Origin: Curvivirga sp965219885
GTDB taxonomy: Bacteria; Pseudomonadota; Alphaproteobacteria; UBA8366; Aestuariispiraceae
DNA: 64,000 bases
Direction of reading: 5' to 3'
Assembly (NCBI RefSeq): GCF_965219885.1
Contig: NZ_CBDCOT010000009.1
Coordinates: 2,232,001-2,296,000 of the forward strand
Shown here: piece by piece, positions 24,420 through 32,705 of the stretch
Layout of the letters: every line of letters begins with the position of its first letter
How positions within the stretch are numbered: position 1 is the first letter of the stretch
Notes under the pieces: model-generated
Database searches by the model: none
The model's input: only the letters and a program-made list of their open reading frames with translations
What the model was told of the DNA's origin: nothing
Program-made: the position numbers and the translations under genes

Positions 24420-25295
24420 ATGAACTGGAATGATGTTCAGCTATTTTTAACTGTTGCGAGTAAACAATCACTCTCAAAGGCAGCAGATGAGTTAAAAGTT
24501 AGCCATACGACGGCTTTTCGTCATCTGAATAAATTTGAGGAGGCTGTCGGTGCGCGCTTATTCGATAGAAATAATGGTTCTTACGAGTTAACTGAGACGG
24601 GTGAAGAACTACTTGTATTTGCGAAAAATATCTCAAACTCTTTTCAGGATATGGATCGCTTTATTTTTGGGAAAGATAAGCAAGCGCAAGGTGTGGTGAG
24701 ATTGACTGTCCCGACAAGTTTTGCATACCAAATTATTCCTAAGTATATACAAGAGTTTAATCAAAGTTATCCTGATATTAGGATAGATTTACTTGTTACT
24801 AATCAAGAAGAAAATATGAAATCTAGGTCAGCAGATATAGCGTTACGTGTATCTAAAGAACCTGCAGATTACTTATTTGGCAGGAAAATTTGCGAAATAA
24901 ATTGGGGTATATTTGCAAGTGAAGCTTATCTTAAGACATACGGCAATCCCAAAGATTTGAGTGAATTGGATGGGCATCACATTATTGGTGCCGCAGGGGA
25001 GTTACTTAATCATCCGAGTTATCATTGGCTGGATGGGAACTATAAAAATAATATTGTTCAAAGAAGTGATGATTTGGCTGCGATATCTCATCTAGCGCGT
25101 ATAGGCATAGGGTTGGCATTTTTACCAAATGACTTGAAGCTACCGGAATTGACCAAATGCTTTACTTTTAATCCTGCTGGATTAAATGACCTATGGATAC
25201 TTACGCATCCTGATCTTAGAAAAGTTGAACGTATTAAAATTGTTATGGGATTTTTTGCGGAACGCTTAAAGCAGGATCATACCTTATTCATTTGA
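24420..25295 (+). CDS. LysR-family transcriptional regulator
   Basis: A 291-residue LysR regulator. The N-terminal helix-turn-helix (NDVQLFLTVASKQSLSKAADELKVSHTTAFRHLNKFEEAVGARLFDR) is followed by the effector-binding domain starting near VRLTVPTSFAYQIIPKYIQEF. It is divergent from the VOC gene and overlaps the end of the GntR gene tail to tail by 12 nt. The inducer is unknown. Confidence 0.9.
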   Translation: MNWNDVQLFLTVASKQSLSKAADELKVSHTTAFRHLNKFEEAVGARLFDRNNGSYELTETGEELLVFAKNISNSFQDMDRFIFGKDKQAQGVVRLTVPTSFAYQIIPKYIQEFNQSYPDIRIDLLVTNQEENMKSRSADIALRVSKEPADYLFGRKICEINWGIFASEAYLKTYGNPKDLSELDGHHIIGAAGELLNHPSYHWLDGNYKNNIVQRSDDLAAISHLARIGIGLAFLPNDLKLPELTKCFTFNPAGLNDLWILTHPDLRKVERIKIVMGFFAERLKQDHTLFI

Positions 25296-25958
25296 TGAGA
25301 GAGCCTGTATTCTTGAGAAGCCGTATTTGATATGTAGACGTTGGGAGATTCCAACGGCTTCTGCATCTCGAGATTTGATGGCAGTGACAAGGTCTGTTAA
25401 TTCGTCAATGAGCGAGTGACACACTTCTTCTGTTGTGTTCTTGGCGACTTGATACCAGCTGCTAGCTGATTGAAAATAGAGTTGCTTCCACATTTCTTTA
25501 AGTGATGTGTTACCGATAATATCATATATCAGATGATGTAACTGGTGATTAATTGCAAAATATTCCTGTATATCAAACTCTATCGTTTGTCTTTGTGCAC
25601 GGGTCAGAAGGGATAAAGTGATTTCTTCATGTTCATCCGTGATTTTATTTGGCGACAGTTTTCCTATGAGTTGAGCGAGTTCCATGCGCATTTCATAAAT
25701 CTGTGTAATTTCTTCATAAGATAATCCGACCACAACTGTACCAACACCGTTACGTGTTTCAATTAAGCCTAGATAACGAAGGCGATTTAAAGCTTCACGC
25801 AAAGGCGTGCGACTAACGCCAAATTCTTCGGCTAATGCAGTTTCTTTTAATGTTGTGCCTGCTGGGTATTCCAAAAAGCAAATCCGATTTCGGATGATTT
25901 CCTGAATGACGTCTACGTCATTCATATCACTGTGATTTTCAATTTGGATTAATGACAT
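25284..25958 (-). CDS. GntR-family regulator with FCD domain
   Basis: A 224-residue regulator with an N-terminal winged helix (PAGTTLKETALAEEFGVSRTPLREALNRLRYLGLIE) and an all-helical FCD effector domain carrying the typical metal-site pattern (YEMRMELAQL, FAINHQLHHLIYD, QRLHIKYGF). Such regulators usually control adjacent catabolic genes. It is divergent from the M24/nitrilase genes, and two palindromes between them are likely its operators. Confidence 0.92.
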   Translation of the reverse strand: MSLIQIENHSDMNDVDVIQEIIRNRICFLEYPAGTTLKETALAEEFGVSRTPLREALNRLRYLGLIETRNGVGTVVVGLSYEEITQIYEMRMELAQLIGKLSPNKITDEHEEITLSLLTRAQRQTIEFDIQEYFAINHQLHHLIYDIIGNTSLKEMWKQLYFQSASSWYQVAKNTTEEVCHSLIDELTDLVTAIKSRDAEAVGISQRLHIKYGFSRIQALSSNE

Positions 25959-26048
25959 CGTTCATAAGACCTTCGAAAATAAAATCAATCAGACAGTAAC
26001 TGTATTTATTGGGAATTACCAGAAGTTAGAGGGAAAAAACATACATAT

Positions 26049-26058
26049 ATGTATACAT
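26049..26058. promoter_or_regulatory. GntR-like operator 1
   Basis: Perfect palindrome ATGTATACAT. The TGTATACA-type core suits FCD-type GntR proteins. It lies 91 nt from the GntR start and 111 nt from the M24 start. Confidence 0.6.
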
Positions 26059-26110
26059 CTAATCAATATTATAACAATTTTATGATGAAATTTTGTGTTT
26101 GACTCTTTAT

Positions 26111-26120
26111 CTGTATACAG
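26111..26120. promoter_or_regulatory. GntR-like operator 2
   Basis: Perfect palindrome CTGTATACAG sharing the TGTATACA core with the first, 62 bp away centre to centre (about six helical turns). It lies 49 nt before the M24 start. Confidence 0.6.
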
Positions 26121-26168
26121 CTTATAGATTTTTAAAGAAATTAAAACTTGGCGATGGGAAATTAACTC

Positions 26169-27317
26169 ATGTTGGAAGAAGCAAAATTACGTAGTTCAGT
26201 TCTACAAACAAAAATGAAAGAGGCAGGAATTGAAGTCGCCGTATTTACGGATGAGAGCTCAATTGCCTATCTCGCTGGATTTTGGGGATATCTGGGGATT
26301 GAGTTTGGTCGCCCCACCATGTTGGTCATACGCCCAGATGAAATGCCTGTGGTGATTACGCCATTGATGGAATCCGAAATGGTTGCAGAAATGACCTGGG
26401 TTGAAGATGTTCGTGTTTGGGAAGATATGGGGGATAATTCCTGGGCTCGCGTTTTAACAGACACTCTGGGTGATAATTGCACCAAAGTTTGGGTTGAGAA
26501 AAATACGATACCAGCAATCGTCCGCAATTTCTTTGATGATCAATTTAAAACCATAGATTTGATGGATATTTCGCCCGTCTTGGGGCAAATGCGCATGATC
26601 AAATCCCCATTGGAAATTGATGTGATGAAGCAAGCCGGCGAAATTGCAGGGGCAATGATGAAGGCGGCTCATGACTCATTACGTGATGGTGCTGCCGAAT
26701 ATGAATCCGCGTTGAGTGTGATCAATGCGGGCACGCGAAAAGCTGCGGGTTTCCTGACTGACAAAGGATGGGAGAAGTTTGTGTCCCCAATGATTCATAA
26801 TCTGCAAATTCTTCAGAGTGGGGCAGATACATCTATGGTACATCGCCGTGCCAGCGTAAAGGAATATGCGATTGGTGATCCTGTCTATTTCTGTTTTTGT
26901 AACATGGCGCAGTTTAAGCAATATAAACTTGGCTTTGATCGTATGTTCCATATCAAGGAGATTTCTGACGAAGCAGCACATGTACAACAGGCTGCCATCG
27001 ATGCGCAACAAGCCGCCATTCATGCGATTAAATCGGGAGTATTAGCAGAAGATATCGCAGCTGCAGCTAATGAAATTTATAAAGAACGCGGTTATGAAAC
27101 AGGTTACCGAACCGGACGTTCCATTGGTGTGGCCTATCTGGAAGCACCGGAGTTGAAGGCAGGTGATAAAACGGTTTTACAACCAGGTATGACCTTTGCC
27201 GTTGATGGTGGAATTTCTATAGAATCCTTGGGAGGGCGTATTGGAGATTCTGTTGTCGTAACGGAAACAGGTTTTGACTATATAACGAGCTATCCTCGTG
27301 AGTTACTGATCGCTTAG
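26169..27317 (+). CDS. Creatinase-like M24-family hydrolase
   Basis: A 382-residue protein with the two-domain creatinase/aminopeptidase P architecture: an N-terminal domain (about 1-140, SIAYLAGFWGYLG) and a pita-bread C-terminal domain. The metal-ligand positions of true metallopeptidases look replaced: YFCFCNMAQ where an Asp is expected, YRTGRSIGVAYLEAPEL with Arg for the usual GHGIG histidine, FAVDGGI and GGRIGDSVVVTE where Glu ligands are usual. A non-metal, creatinase-like amide or guanidine hydrolase is therefore more likely than a peptidase. The nitrilase-family gene starts 9 nt downstream. Confidence 0.8.
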   Translation: MLEEAKLRSSVLQTKMKEAGIEVAVFTDESSIAYLAGFWGYLGIEFGRPTMLVIRPDEMPVVITPLMESEMVAEMTWVEDVRVWEDMGDNSWARVLTDTLGDNCTKVWVEKNTIPAIVRNFFDDQFKTIDLMDISPVLGQMRMIKSPLEIDVMKQAGEIAGAMMKAAHDSLRDGAAEYESALSVINAGTRKAAGFLTDKGWEKFVSPMIHNLQILQSGADTSMVHRRASVKEYAIGDPVYFCFCNMAQFKQYKLGFDRMFHIKEISDEAAHVQQAAIDAQQAAIHAIKSGVLAEDIAAAANEIYKERGYETGYRTGRSIGVAYLEAPELKAGDKTVLQPGMTFAVDGGISIESLGGRIGDSVVVTETGFDYITSYPRELLIA

Positions 27318-27326
27318 GGGAATGTC

Positions 27327-28109
27327 ATGCGAGAATTGAGACTTGCGATTGCTCAATCTTCCGGGGAACTTGAAGGGCCCGAAGAACGTATGGGATGGTT
27401 GGAAACAAAACTGAAAGACCTGCCTTATCAGCAGATCGATCTGCTTCTACTGCCTGAACTTTTTCTGACAGGGTATAATAAAGGGAAGAAACTTCTTGAA
27501 TGGGCAGAGGCTAATGATGGGCCATATGCAAAAAGAATTTCAGATCTTTGTAAAGAATTTAATCTGGCAATTCATTACGGTTTTCCTGAAAGACTGGATG
27601 GAAAGCTATATAATTCTGCGCAATGTTTTGATGCGCGTGGAAATTGTTTAAACATCCATCGTAAACTTATCTTGCCTCCGGGATTTGAAGGGGATCATTT
27701 TGAAGCCGGACAGGGATGCAATATTTTTGAACTTGGCGATTTTAAGGTTGCAACTCTAATTTGTTATGATGCTGAGTTTCCAGAAACTTTTCGACATATG
27801 GCTGATCAAGGAGTTGAACTGGTTTTAGTGCCCACAGCTTTAGGGGCGCAATGGGGCGTTGTCGCGAAAAAACTTATCCCAACCCGTGCATTTGAAAACG
27901 GTATCTATGTGGCGTATGCCAATCAGGCAGGCCGAGAAGGTGATATGAACTATTTAGGTGCCAGTTGTATTATCGCACCAAATGGTGGCGAATTGGCGCG
28001 CGCAGGCCAAGATGAAGAGATTATTTTCGCAACTTTGCAGCGCGATGCCGTGCAAAAAGCTCAAGAAAGATTACCATATTTATCAGATGTGAAGCGTATT
28101 AAGTTTTAA
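27327..28109 (+). CDS. Carbon-nitrogen hydrolase (nitrilase superfamily amidase)
   Basis: A 260-residue nitrilase-superfamily enzyme with the catalytic triad Glu44 (LLLPELFLTGY), Lys113 (IHRKLIL) and Cys146 (LICYDAEFPET). The length and lack of extra domains fit small-molecule amidases or N-carbamoyl hydrolases. It follows the M24 gene on the same strand with a short gap, so both are under the putative GntR operators. Together they may cleave successive C-N bonds of one nitrogenous substrate. Confidence 0.9.
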   Translation: MRELRLAIAQSSGELEGPEERMGWLETKLKDLPYQQIDLLLLPELFLTGYNKGKKLLEWAEANDGPYAKRISDLCKEFNLAIHYGFPERLDGKLYNSAQCFDARGNCLNIHRKLILPPGFEGDHFEAGQGCNIFELGDFKVATLICYDAEFPETFRHMADQGVELVLVPTALGAQWGVVAKKLIPTRAFENGIYVAYANQAGREGDMNYLGASCIIAPNGGELARAGQDEEIIFATLQRDAVQKAQERLPYLSDVKRIKF

Positions 28110-28170
28110 TCGGTGATATTTCGAAATAGAGACGCGGGAAAAACTGAGAAGTAAAATTGAAAAACTCTGT

Positions 28171-28197
28171 ATAAGGCCCCGGTATGGGGCCTTATAT
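28171..28197. terminator. Bidirectional terminator
   Basis: A perfect 11-bp stem (28171-28181 with 28187-28197) lies between two converging genes. On the minus strand a TTTTT run follows, so it best serves the Rieske gene. Confidence 0.75.
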
Positions 28198-28224
28198 TGA
28201 TGGACTCCTTAAGGCTTTAACATA

Positions 28225-29448
28225 TTATTCTGCTGCTAAAATAATAGGAGACAAACGAGATTTCATCTTTTCACAATACCAGTCAACAAATTGCATAACA
28301 CCAGCTTCGTGATCTGCGGAATAGGGGCCGGGTTCATAAACCGGGTTTTGGATACCATTTTGATTATCTTCTACGACCCTGCGATCCTCATCATTTGTTG
28401 CTTCCCATACTTCGGTTAAGCGCTTTACATAATAATCCACACCTTCAACAGCATCTTTATGGACAAGCCATTTTGTTGTGACTTCTGTCTCTGTTGGACT
28501 GATGGGGGTGACACGGAAAACAATTGAATGATCTGCAAGGAAATGATTCCAAGTCGTCGGATAATGGAATTTTAACAATGTACCTGCATCTGCAAATGGT
28601 GATCGGCCTAGCCATTTATTAACGGCTGATTTTGTGTCCATGGTATAGCTTTCAGCCCCATCTTTTAAAGGCATTCTTGCTAAACGGAATTGTCCATCCG
28701 TATGAATGTAAAATTGAGATTTCATTCCAACAGCTTCACATCTATCGAAATGAGCTTGCAACCTTTCAGGTGGGGTATTGCCTTCAATCTTGGTCACAAC
28801 GGGATCATCTGGAAAACTTCGGCATAGGGCAGGATGATTACCGCCACAATGATAACATTCGCGATTATTTTCCCATACTAATTTCCAATTTCCTTTTTCA
28901 ACAATTGTGCTTTCATAAGCGACTTTCGCATTTTCCAGCTCATGTGGTTCTAGATATGGTTCTGCAATGAACTTGAATTCGTCAAAATTGGGTGCATTTT
29001 CCGCAAGGCATATATAAACAAGACCTGCGACCGTTCGACAATGCACAGTTTTCAATCCATGTTGGGTTGGGTCAAAATCTGGTCCCATATCACGTGCCCA
29101 CATAAGGGAACCATCTAATTCATAAGTCCATTGATGATAAGGGCATACAAGTTTGGGGGCAGTACCTTTCGCAACTTTACAAATGACAGATCCGCGATGT
29201 CTGCATGTATTGTGAAAAGCGCGTATTTGCTGATCTGCTCCCCTGACAATGATTACATTATATTCGCCAATTTTATAAGTTACGAAATTGCCTGTTTTGG
29301 GAATTTCACAACTAGGTATTGCAAATAGCCATTCTCTGTAATGAATGTTTGCTAAGTCATGATTGAAAATCTCTGGATCCGTATAAAATGGACGTTCCAA
29401 AGAATAATTCATGCGTCGCGTATTTAGTAAATTTTGAATATCGGTCAC
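28225..29448 (-). CDS. Rieske oxygenase, glycine betaine monooxygenase-like (GbcA type)
   Basis: The oxygenase subunit of a Rieske non-haem iron enzyme, 407 residues. The GTG start has AGGAG 8 nt upstream. The Rieske [2Fe-2S] ligands are Cys82-x-His84 and Cys102-x2-His105. The mononuclear-iron segment is ENNRECYHCGGNHP (His200, His205). The motifs VEKGNWKLV, TTKWLVHKDAVEGVDY and YEPGPYS closely resemble glycine betaine monooxygenase GbcA and related N-demethylases as I recall them. The likely reaction is oxidative demethylation of a quaternary amine; the substrate is inferred. No reductase partner is adjacent. The leader contains a cobalamin riboswitch. Confidence 0.85.
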   Translation of the reverse strand: MTDIQNLLNTRRMNYSLERPFYTDPEIFNHDLANIHYREWLFAIPSCEIPKTGNFVTYKIGEYNVIIVRGADQQIRAFHNTCRHRGSVICKVAKGTAPKLVCPYHQWTYELDGSLMWARDMGPDFDPTQHGLKTVHCRTVAGLVYICLAENAPNFDEFKFIAEPYLEPHELENAKVAYESTIVEKGNWKLVWENNRECYHCGGNHPALCRSFPDDPVVTKIEGNTPPERLQAHFDRCEAVGMKSQFYIHTDGQFRLARMPLKDGAESYTMDTKSAVNKWLGRSPFADAGTLLKFHYPTTWNHFLADHSIVFRVTPISPTETEVTTKWLVHKDAVEGVDYYVKRLTEVWEATNDEDRRVVEDNQNGIQNPVYEPGPYSADHEAGVMQFVDWYCEKMKSRLSPIILAAE

Positions 29449-29516
29449 TTCGTCTCTCCTGCTGTTTCAGCTCTCATTCACGCCAGCAAAAGAAGACACA
29501 TGGATAAACGCATTTA

Positions 29517-29552
29517 GGGCGCATCTATCTATTGTGCCATCATCGCCGCCCG
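29517..29552 (-). promoter_or_regulatory. Hairpin in the riboswitch leader (possible expression platform)
   Basis: Downstream of the aptamer, TGCCA..TGGCA and ATCGC..GCGAT form a two-step stem. No long T run follows, so transcription termination is not obvious; control may act on translation. The ribosome site of the Rieske gene lies about 60 nt further on. Confidence 0.4.
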
Positions 29553-29570
29553 CGATTTGGCAAGTTAAAC

Positions 29571-29737
29571 GAGGCTGGTTTCCGGACTTCGAAGGGGAGA
29601 TGTGGATAAAGGCCTTCCCGGGAAACCCTATCCCAGTGGCTACTTCTTTATCCTACCTTCATTACCGTTGCGGGGGCAGTGTCGGCCTTTCACCGACTTC
29701 CCAATTATCTTAAAGACGTAATATCTTTAAGCACCTC
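29571..29737 (-). ncRNA. Cobalamin (B12) riboswitch
   Basis: Reading the minus strand from 29737, the element shows the start of P1 (GAGGTGC), a paired arm (CTTAAAGA with TCTTTAAG), GGTGAAA followed by CTGCCCCCGCAACGGT, then GCCACTG, GGGAAGGC and the B12 box AAGTCCGGAAACCAGCC (29589-29573). Its final CCTC closes with the opening GAGG. Order and spacing match the AdoCbl-class riboswitch. The only gene downstream on this strand is the Rieske oxygenase, starting about 122 nt later. Confidence 0.93.
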
Positions 29738-29822
29738 ATATGGTGAAAATTTAGAAAAAATCCGGAGAGAGGTTCTTCTGTAAACGACTACGAAAACGTT
29801 ATTCGCGACGATTATCTAGAAA

Positions 29823-30815
29823 CTATATCGATTTATTGACTGATTTCTTTTTTAGAGTCTGTGATAAAAGCTTTATCATTCGTTTGGTGGATTCTTGAAA
29901 AGGCGCTAGATATGCATAAGACAGGCTATGTATCTTATTTGATGTGTTTTTATTGCCAAAAGTGATTTTTTCCGGGGCGCTGGAGGCAAGTACTAGACTT
30001 CCTCCCAACCAATCCCATATGGCGAGGACAACACCAAAGTTTTTATCGTAATGTCTGACATTGTTGGAATGATGAATTTGGTGTTGCGCAGGCGAAATAA
30101 AGAGTTTTTCTAACCAGTTTCCATAGGTGATGCGAACATGAGAATGGCGTAAATTAGATCCGGTAATGTTGAACAGGAAAATGATAAAGTTAGCCCCCAA
30201 AATATCGATTAAGGTCACATTTAATCCGAAGAAGAAAATAAAAAGCGCAATCACGAAACCTTGAATAAGAACAGCCCGGACACTGAAAAGAAGCGCTTCA
30301 ACAGGATGAATTCTATAGACTGTGAATGGGGTAAGTTTCTCCGCATCGTGATGGATTTTATGGAACTGCCATAAAAAATGATTGCGATGCATTAAGCGAT
30401 GTAACCAATATTTGGAAGCATCATCAAACAAAAAAATCAAGAATGTAAAAGACAAGCTAACGGCCCAATCCGGTAAGGTGCCTGCAACTGAAGGTCGACC
30501 GTTAAAGATCACGTGAAATTCTTCAAACAAATATGTGGCGACGGCCAGTTTCGTTAAAAGGATAGGCGCCATAAGCAGCATAAAAATACGATTGATTACG
30601 AAAATACTATAATCCAATCGGGCAGATTTACTGAACCAGATATCTTTGGAAAAGAAACTTTGCCAGAAGCTTTTAATTTTTTGTCGAGAGACTAAACAAT
30701 ATAGGATGATTAGCGGAACAGACGCGGCAAGATATCCCACAAAAATTCGTTTCTGTGGTGAAAATAACGGGCTGATTGCATCCCAAAGTATAGTTGTAAA
30801 TGATCCTAGTTCCAT
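29823..30815 (-). CDS. Sterol desaturase / fatty acid hydroxylase family membrane protein
   Basis: A 330-residue polytopic membrane protein with the di-iron histidine boxes of this family: HRLMH (near residue 135), HKIHH (near 149) and QHQIHHSNNVRHYDKNFG (near 236-252). Members hydroxylate or desaturate lipids, sterols or carotenoids. The C-terminus is a basic tail. It is flanked by a terminator upstream and the riboswitch downstream, so it is probably a single-gene unit. A second member of the family lies at 62382. The substrate is unknown. Confidence 0.85.
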   Translation of the reverse strand: MELGSFTTILWDAISPLFSPQKRIFVGYLAASVPLIILYCLVSRQKIKSFWQSFFSKDIWFSKSARLDYSIFVINRIFMLLMAPILLTKLAVATYLFEEFHVIFNGRPSVAGTLPDWAVSLSFTFLIFLFDDASKYWLHRLMHRNHFLWQFHKIHHDAEKLTPFTVYRIHPVEALLFSVRAVLIQGFVIALFIFFFGLNVTLIDILGANFIIFLFNITGSNLRHSHVRITYGNWLEKLFISPAQHQIHHSNNVRHYDKNFGVVLAIWDWLGGSLVLASSAPEKITFGNKNTSNKIHSLSYAYLAPFQESTKRMIKLLSQTLKKKSVNKSI

Positions 30816-30821
30816 GGCGGT

Positions 30822-30865
30822 AAAATAGAACAGGCAGGTAAATTCTGAAAGAAAATACCTGCCTG
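30822..30865 (-). terminator. Terminator after the DUF4856-like gene
   Basis: A perfect 10-bp stem (30831-30840 with 30856-30865) is followed on the minus strand by a T-rich run. It separates the DUF4856-like gene from the desaturase-family gene. Confidence 0.7.
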
Positions 30866-30889
30866 ATTCTAAACTATTTTATGACGATA

Positions 30890-32317
30890 TTAGTCGGTTT
30901 CAGCGGAAAGTGCGTCACCCAAGCTATCTGTCAAAGCAGCCATTTCGCCTGTTACGTCATTAGACTTAGCTTTCAAGCCAAATGTTTCATCAAGCAATTT
31001 TTGGACGCGTGCCATATGAAGCATGTAAATGCCCCATTCCATTGTTTCACCGCTTAGGTAATCACCATTTGCAGAGATGTCGGAAACTTGCTCATTGTTC
31101 AATGTCAATGGGCTGTAACCGATCAAACGGTTCAATTGAGTTGCTGTTGCAGCTAGGTTGTTACGACCTGTTTGCAGCGCCAAAGCAAAGCCTTTCAACT
31201 CACCCCAATGTTTCACATAAGCTTTCCAGGCTTTTGTTACATCACCACCAGATTCTTTGATGGTTTGAAGCTTTTGCATGTCTTTATATACGGAACCCGC
31301 ATATTTAAATGTTGCTTCCGCTAAAACTTTTTCCCAGTTGCTTTCGATGACAGATGCATATTTTTTCAACTGGTCACGTTGTGCATCTGTAAGTTTTTCG
31401 CCATTTGCATCTGCGATCAACTGACGACCATCGATGAAGGCTTTGGTGATTGTGTGCAAGTAGTTAGACTTACCACCTTTATCAGCACCCGCAGCATAAT
31501 ATGCAGGACCGAACACCATTTCAGATTTCATGTTTACTTTGCCATCGCCATTCGCGTCGGCAAGTTTCAACACACTTACAGGATCATCAGATTTGCTGCC
31601 AAGTTTCGCGATGCCGTAAACTTCTTTTGGAGAAAGAGACAATGTATGAGCCGGTGCACCGAAATAGCCGAATGCTTCATCCCATGCATGCTCTTTACCT
31701 GTGTAATACGCGCCATCTTTATATGGTTTGTCATTTGGTTTTTTATCGGCAGATAATTTTTCATCCAAATAATTATCAACAGCTTGGTTGTACATAACCG
31801 CGCCCATCAAGAATTTGGAGATCAATTGTGGGTAATTGTAACCAGCTTTAAGATCTTCACCTTTATTGGCAGAAGATGCTTTATCGATCCAGAAAGTTAC
31901 AAGTTCTGCACCAGTCATACCATTTGGCATACCTGTTACAACGCCGGAATATGTTTTACCAGCTAGGTTTTTCTTTTTACTGATGGAATCAACATCTGTT
32001 TCAGCAATGATGAAATCACCTTTGGTTTTAGGCGCGATGATTGCACGACCTGCGTCTTTACCCTCAAAGTAAGACATCATCTGAGCTTTTAATTCTTCGT
32101 TTGGTTGGCCGTTACCTTTACCAGCCAATTTTTTCAAAGAATCATGCAAAACCTGACGTGCGATTTGACCTGTATAAGCAACAGATGTTTTTTTATCGCC
32201 TTCATAGCCTTTAACTGTTACCGGGAAACCGGAATATACTGGCTCACCGGCAAGAACGGTGGAAGACAGCAATGACACAGAGAGTGCTGTAGCCCCTAAT
32301 TTAACCAAAAGTTTCAT
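30890..32317 (-). CDS. Periplasmic DUF4856-like protein (possibly iron-related)
   Basis: A 475-residue exported protein with a signal peptide (cleaved near VLA-GEP). The YTGKEHAWDEAFGYFGAP segment is typical of DUF4856 proteins, and LADANGDGKVN looks like a calcium-binding EF-hand loop. A mostly helical C-terminal half follows (EWGIYMLHMARVQKLLDETFG). The family resembles imelysin-type periplasmic iron-uptake proteins in fold and context, as I recall. A Fur-like box lies in the upstream region. The biochemical role is not established. Confidence 0.75.
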   Translation of the reverse strand: MKLLVKLGATALSVSLLSSTVLAGEPVYSGFPVTVKGYEGDKKTSVAYTGQIARQVLHDSLKKLAGKGNGQPNEELKAQMMSYFEGKDAGRAIIAPKTKGDFIIAETDVDSISKKKNLAGKTYSGVVTGMPNGMTGAELVTFWIDKASSANKGEDLKAGYNYPQLISKFLMGAVMYNQAVDNYLDEKLSADKKPNDKPYKDGAYYTGKEHAWDEAFGYFGAPAHTLSLSPKEVYGIAKLGSKSDDPVSVLKLADANGDGKVNMKSEMVFGPAYYAAGADKGGKSNYLHTITKAFIDGRQLIADANGEKLTDAQRDQLKKYASVIESNWEKVLAEATFKYAGSVYKDMQKLQTIKESGGDVTKAWKAYVKHWGELKGFALALQTGRNNLAATATQLNRLIGYSPLTLNNEQVSDISANGDYLSGETMEWGIYMLHMARVQKLLDETFGLKAKSNDVTGEMAALTDSLGDALSAETD

Positions 32318-32705
32318 GTCTTTAATCCTACAACTTATTCATTGGTAGTTAATTTGATGTAAATGCTATCTATCACGCATCATAAATAACAGCAAGAAAA
32401 TAAGAATTACTCGCATTCGCATTTTTCTGTGGTGAAAACCTTAGTTTGTATGGTTTTGACCTTATTGGAGAATGGATATTTTTTGTTCTTTTTATAGTTG
32501 CTTTTTAGATGCAGATGAAATGATATTTATTTTATCTTTATATAACTATTTCAAATGGTTAGTATGTTGATAGAAAATTTCATTAGAAAAACTAATCATA
32601 GCCATGGAATTTCTCTATTTAACGCCTCGGTTTCTGTCATTAGACTGTCATCAACCGGATTTAAGTTTCCGCACGATAAAAATAGACAGTGGATGTGTTG
32701 GGATC
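32318..32705. other. Divergent intergenic region between the DUF4856-like and phosphodiesterase genes
   Basis: AT-rich and gene-free. It contains the Fur-like box at 32401-32415. The stretch 32604-32705 is in frame with the phosphodiesterase but codes for an atypical leader, so I treat it as untranslated. Confidence 0.5.
32401..32415. promoter_or_regulatory. Fur-like box
   Basis: On the minus strand TGCGAGTAATTCTTA matches a 7-1-7 Fur consensus (TGAGAATNATTCTCA) at 11 or 12 of 14 defined positions. It lies 84-98 nt upstream of the DUF4856-like start. Confidence 0.4.

Noticed and set aside
29131..29328. Plus-strand open frame opposite the Rieske gene
   Set aside because: Shadow of the Rieske coding sequence with no ribosome site.
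31379..31966. Several plus-strand open frames inside the DUF4856-like gene
   Set aside because: They are antisense shadows of a long gene with a signal peptide and consistent domain content.
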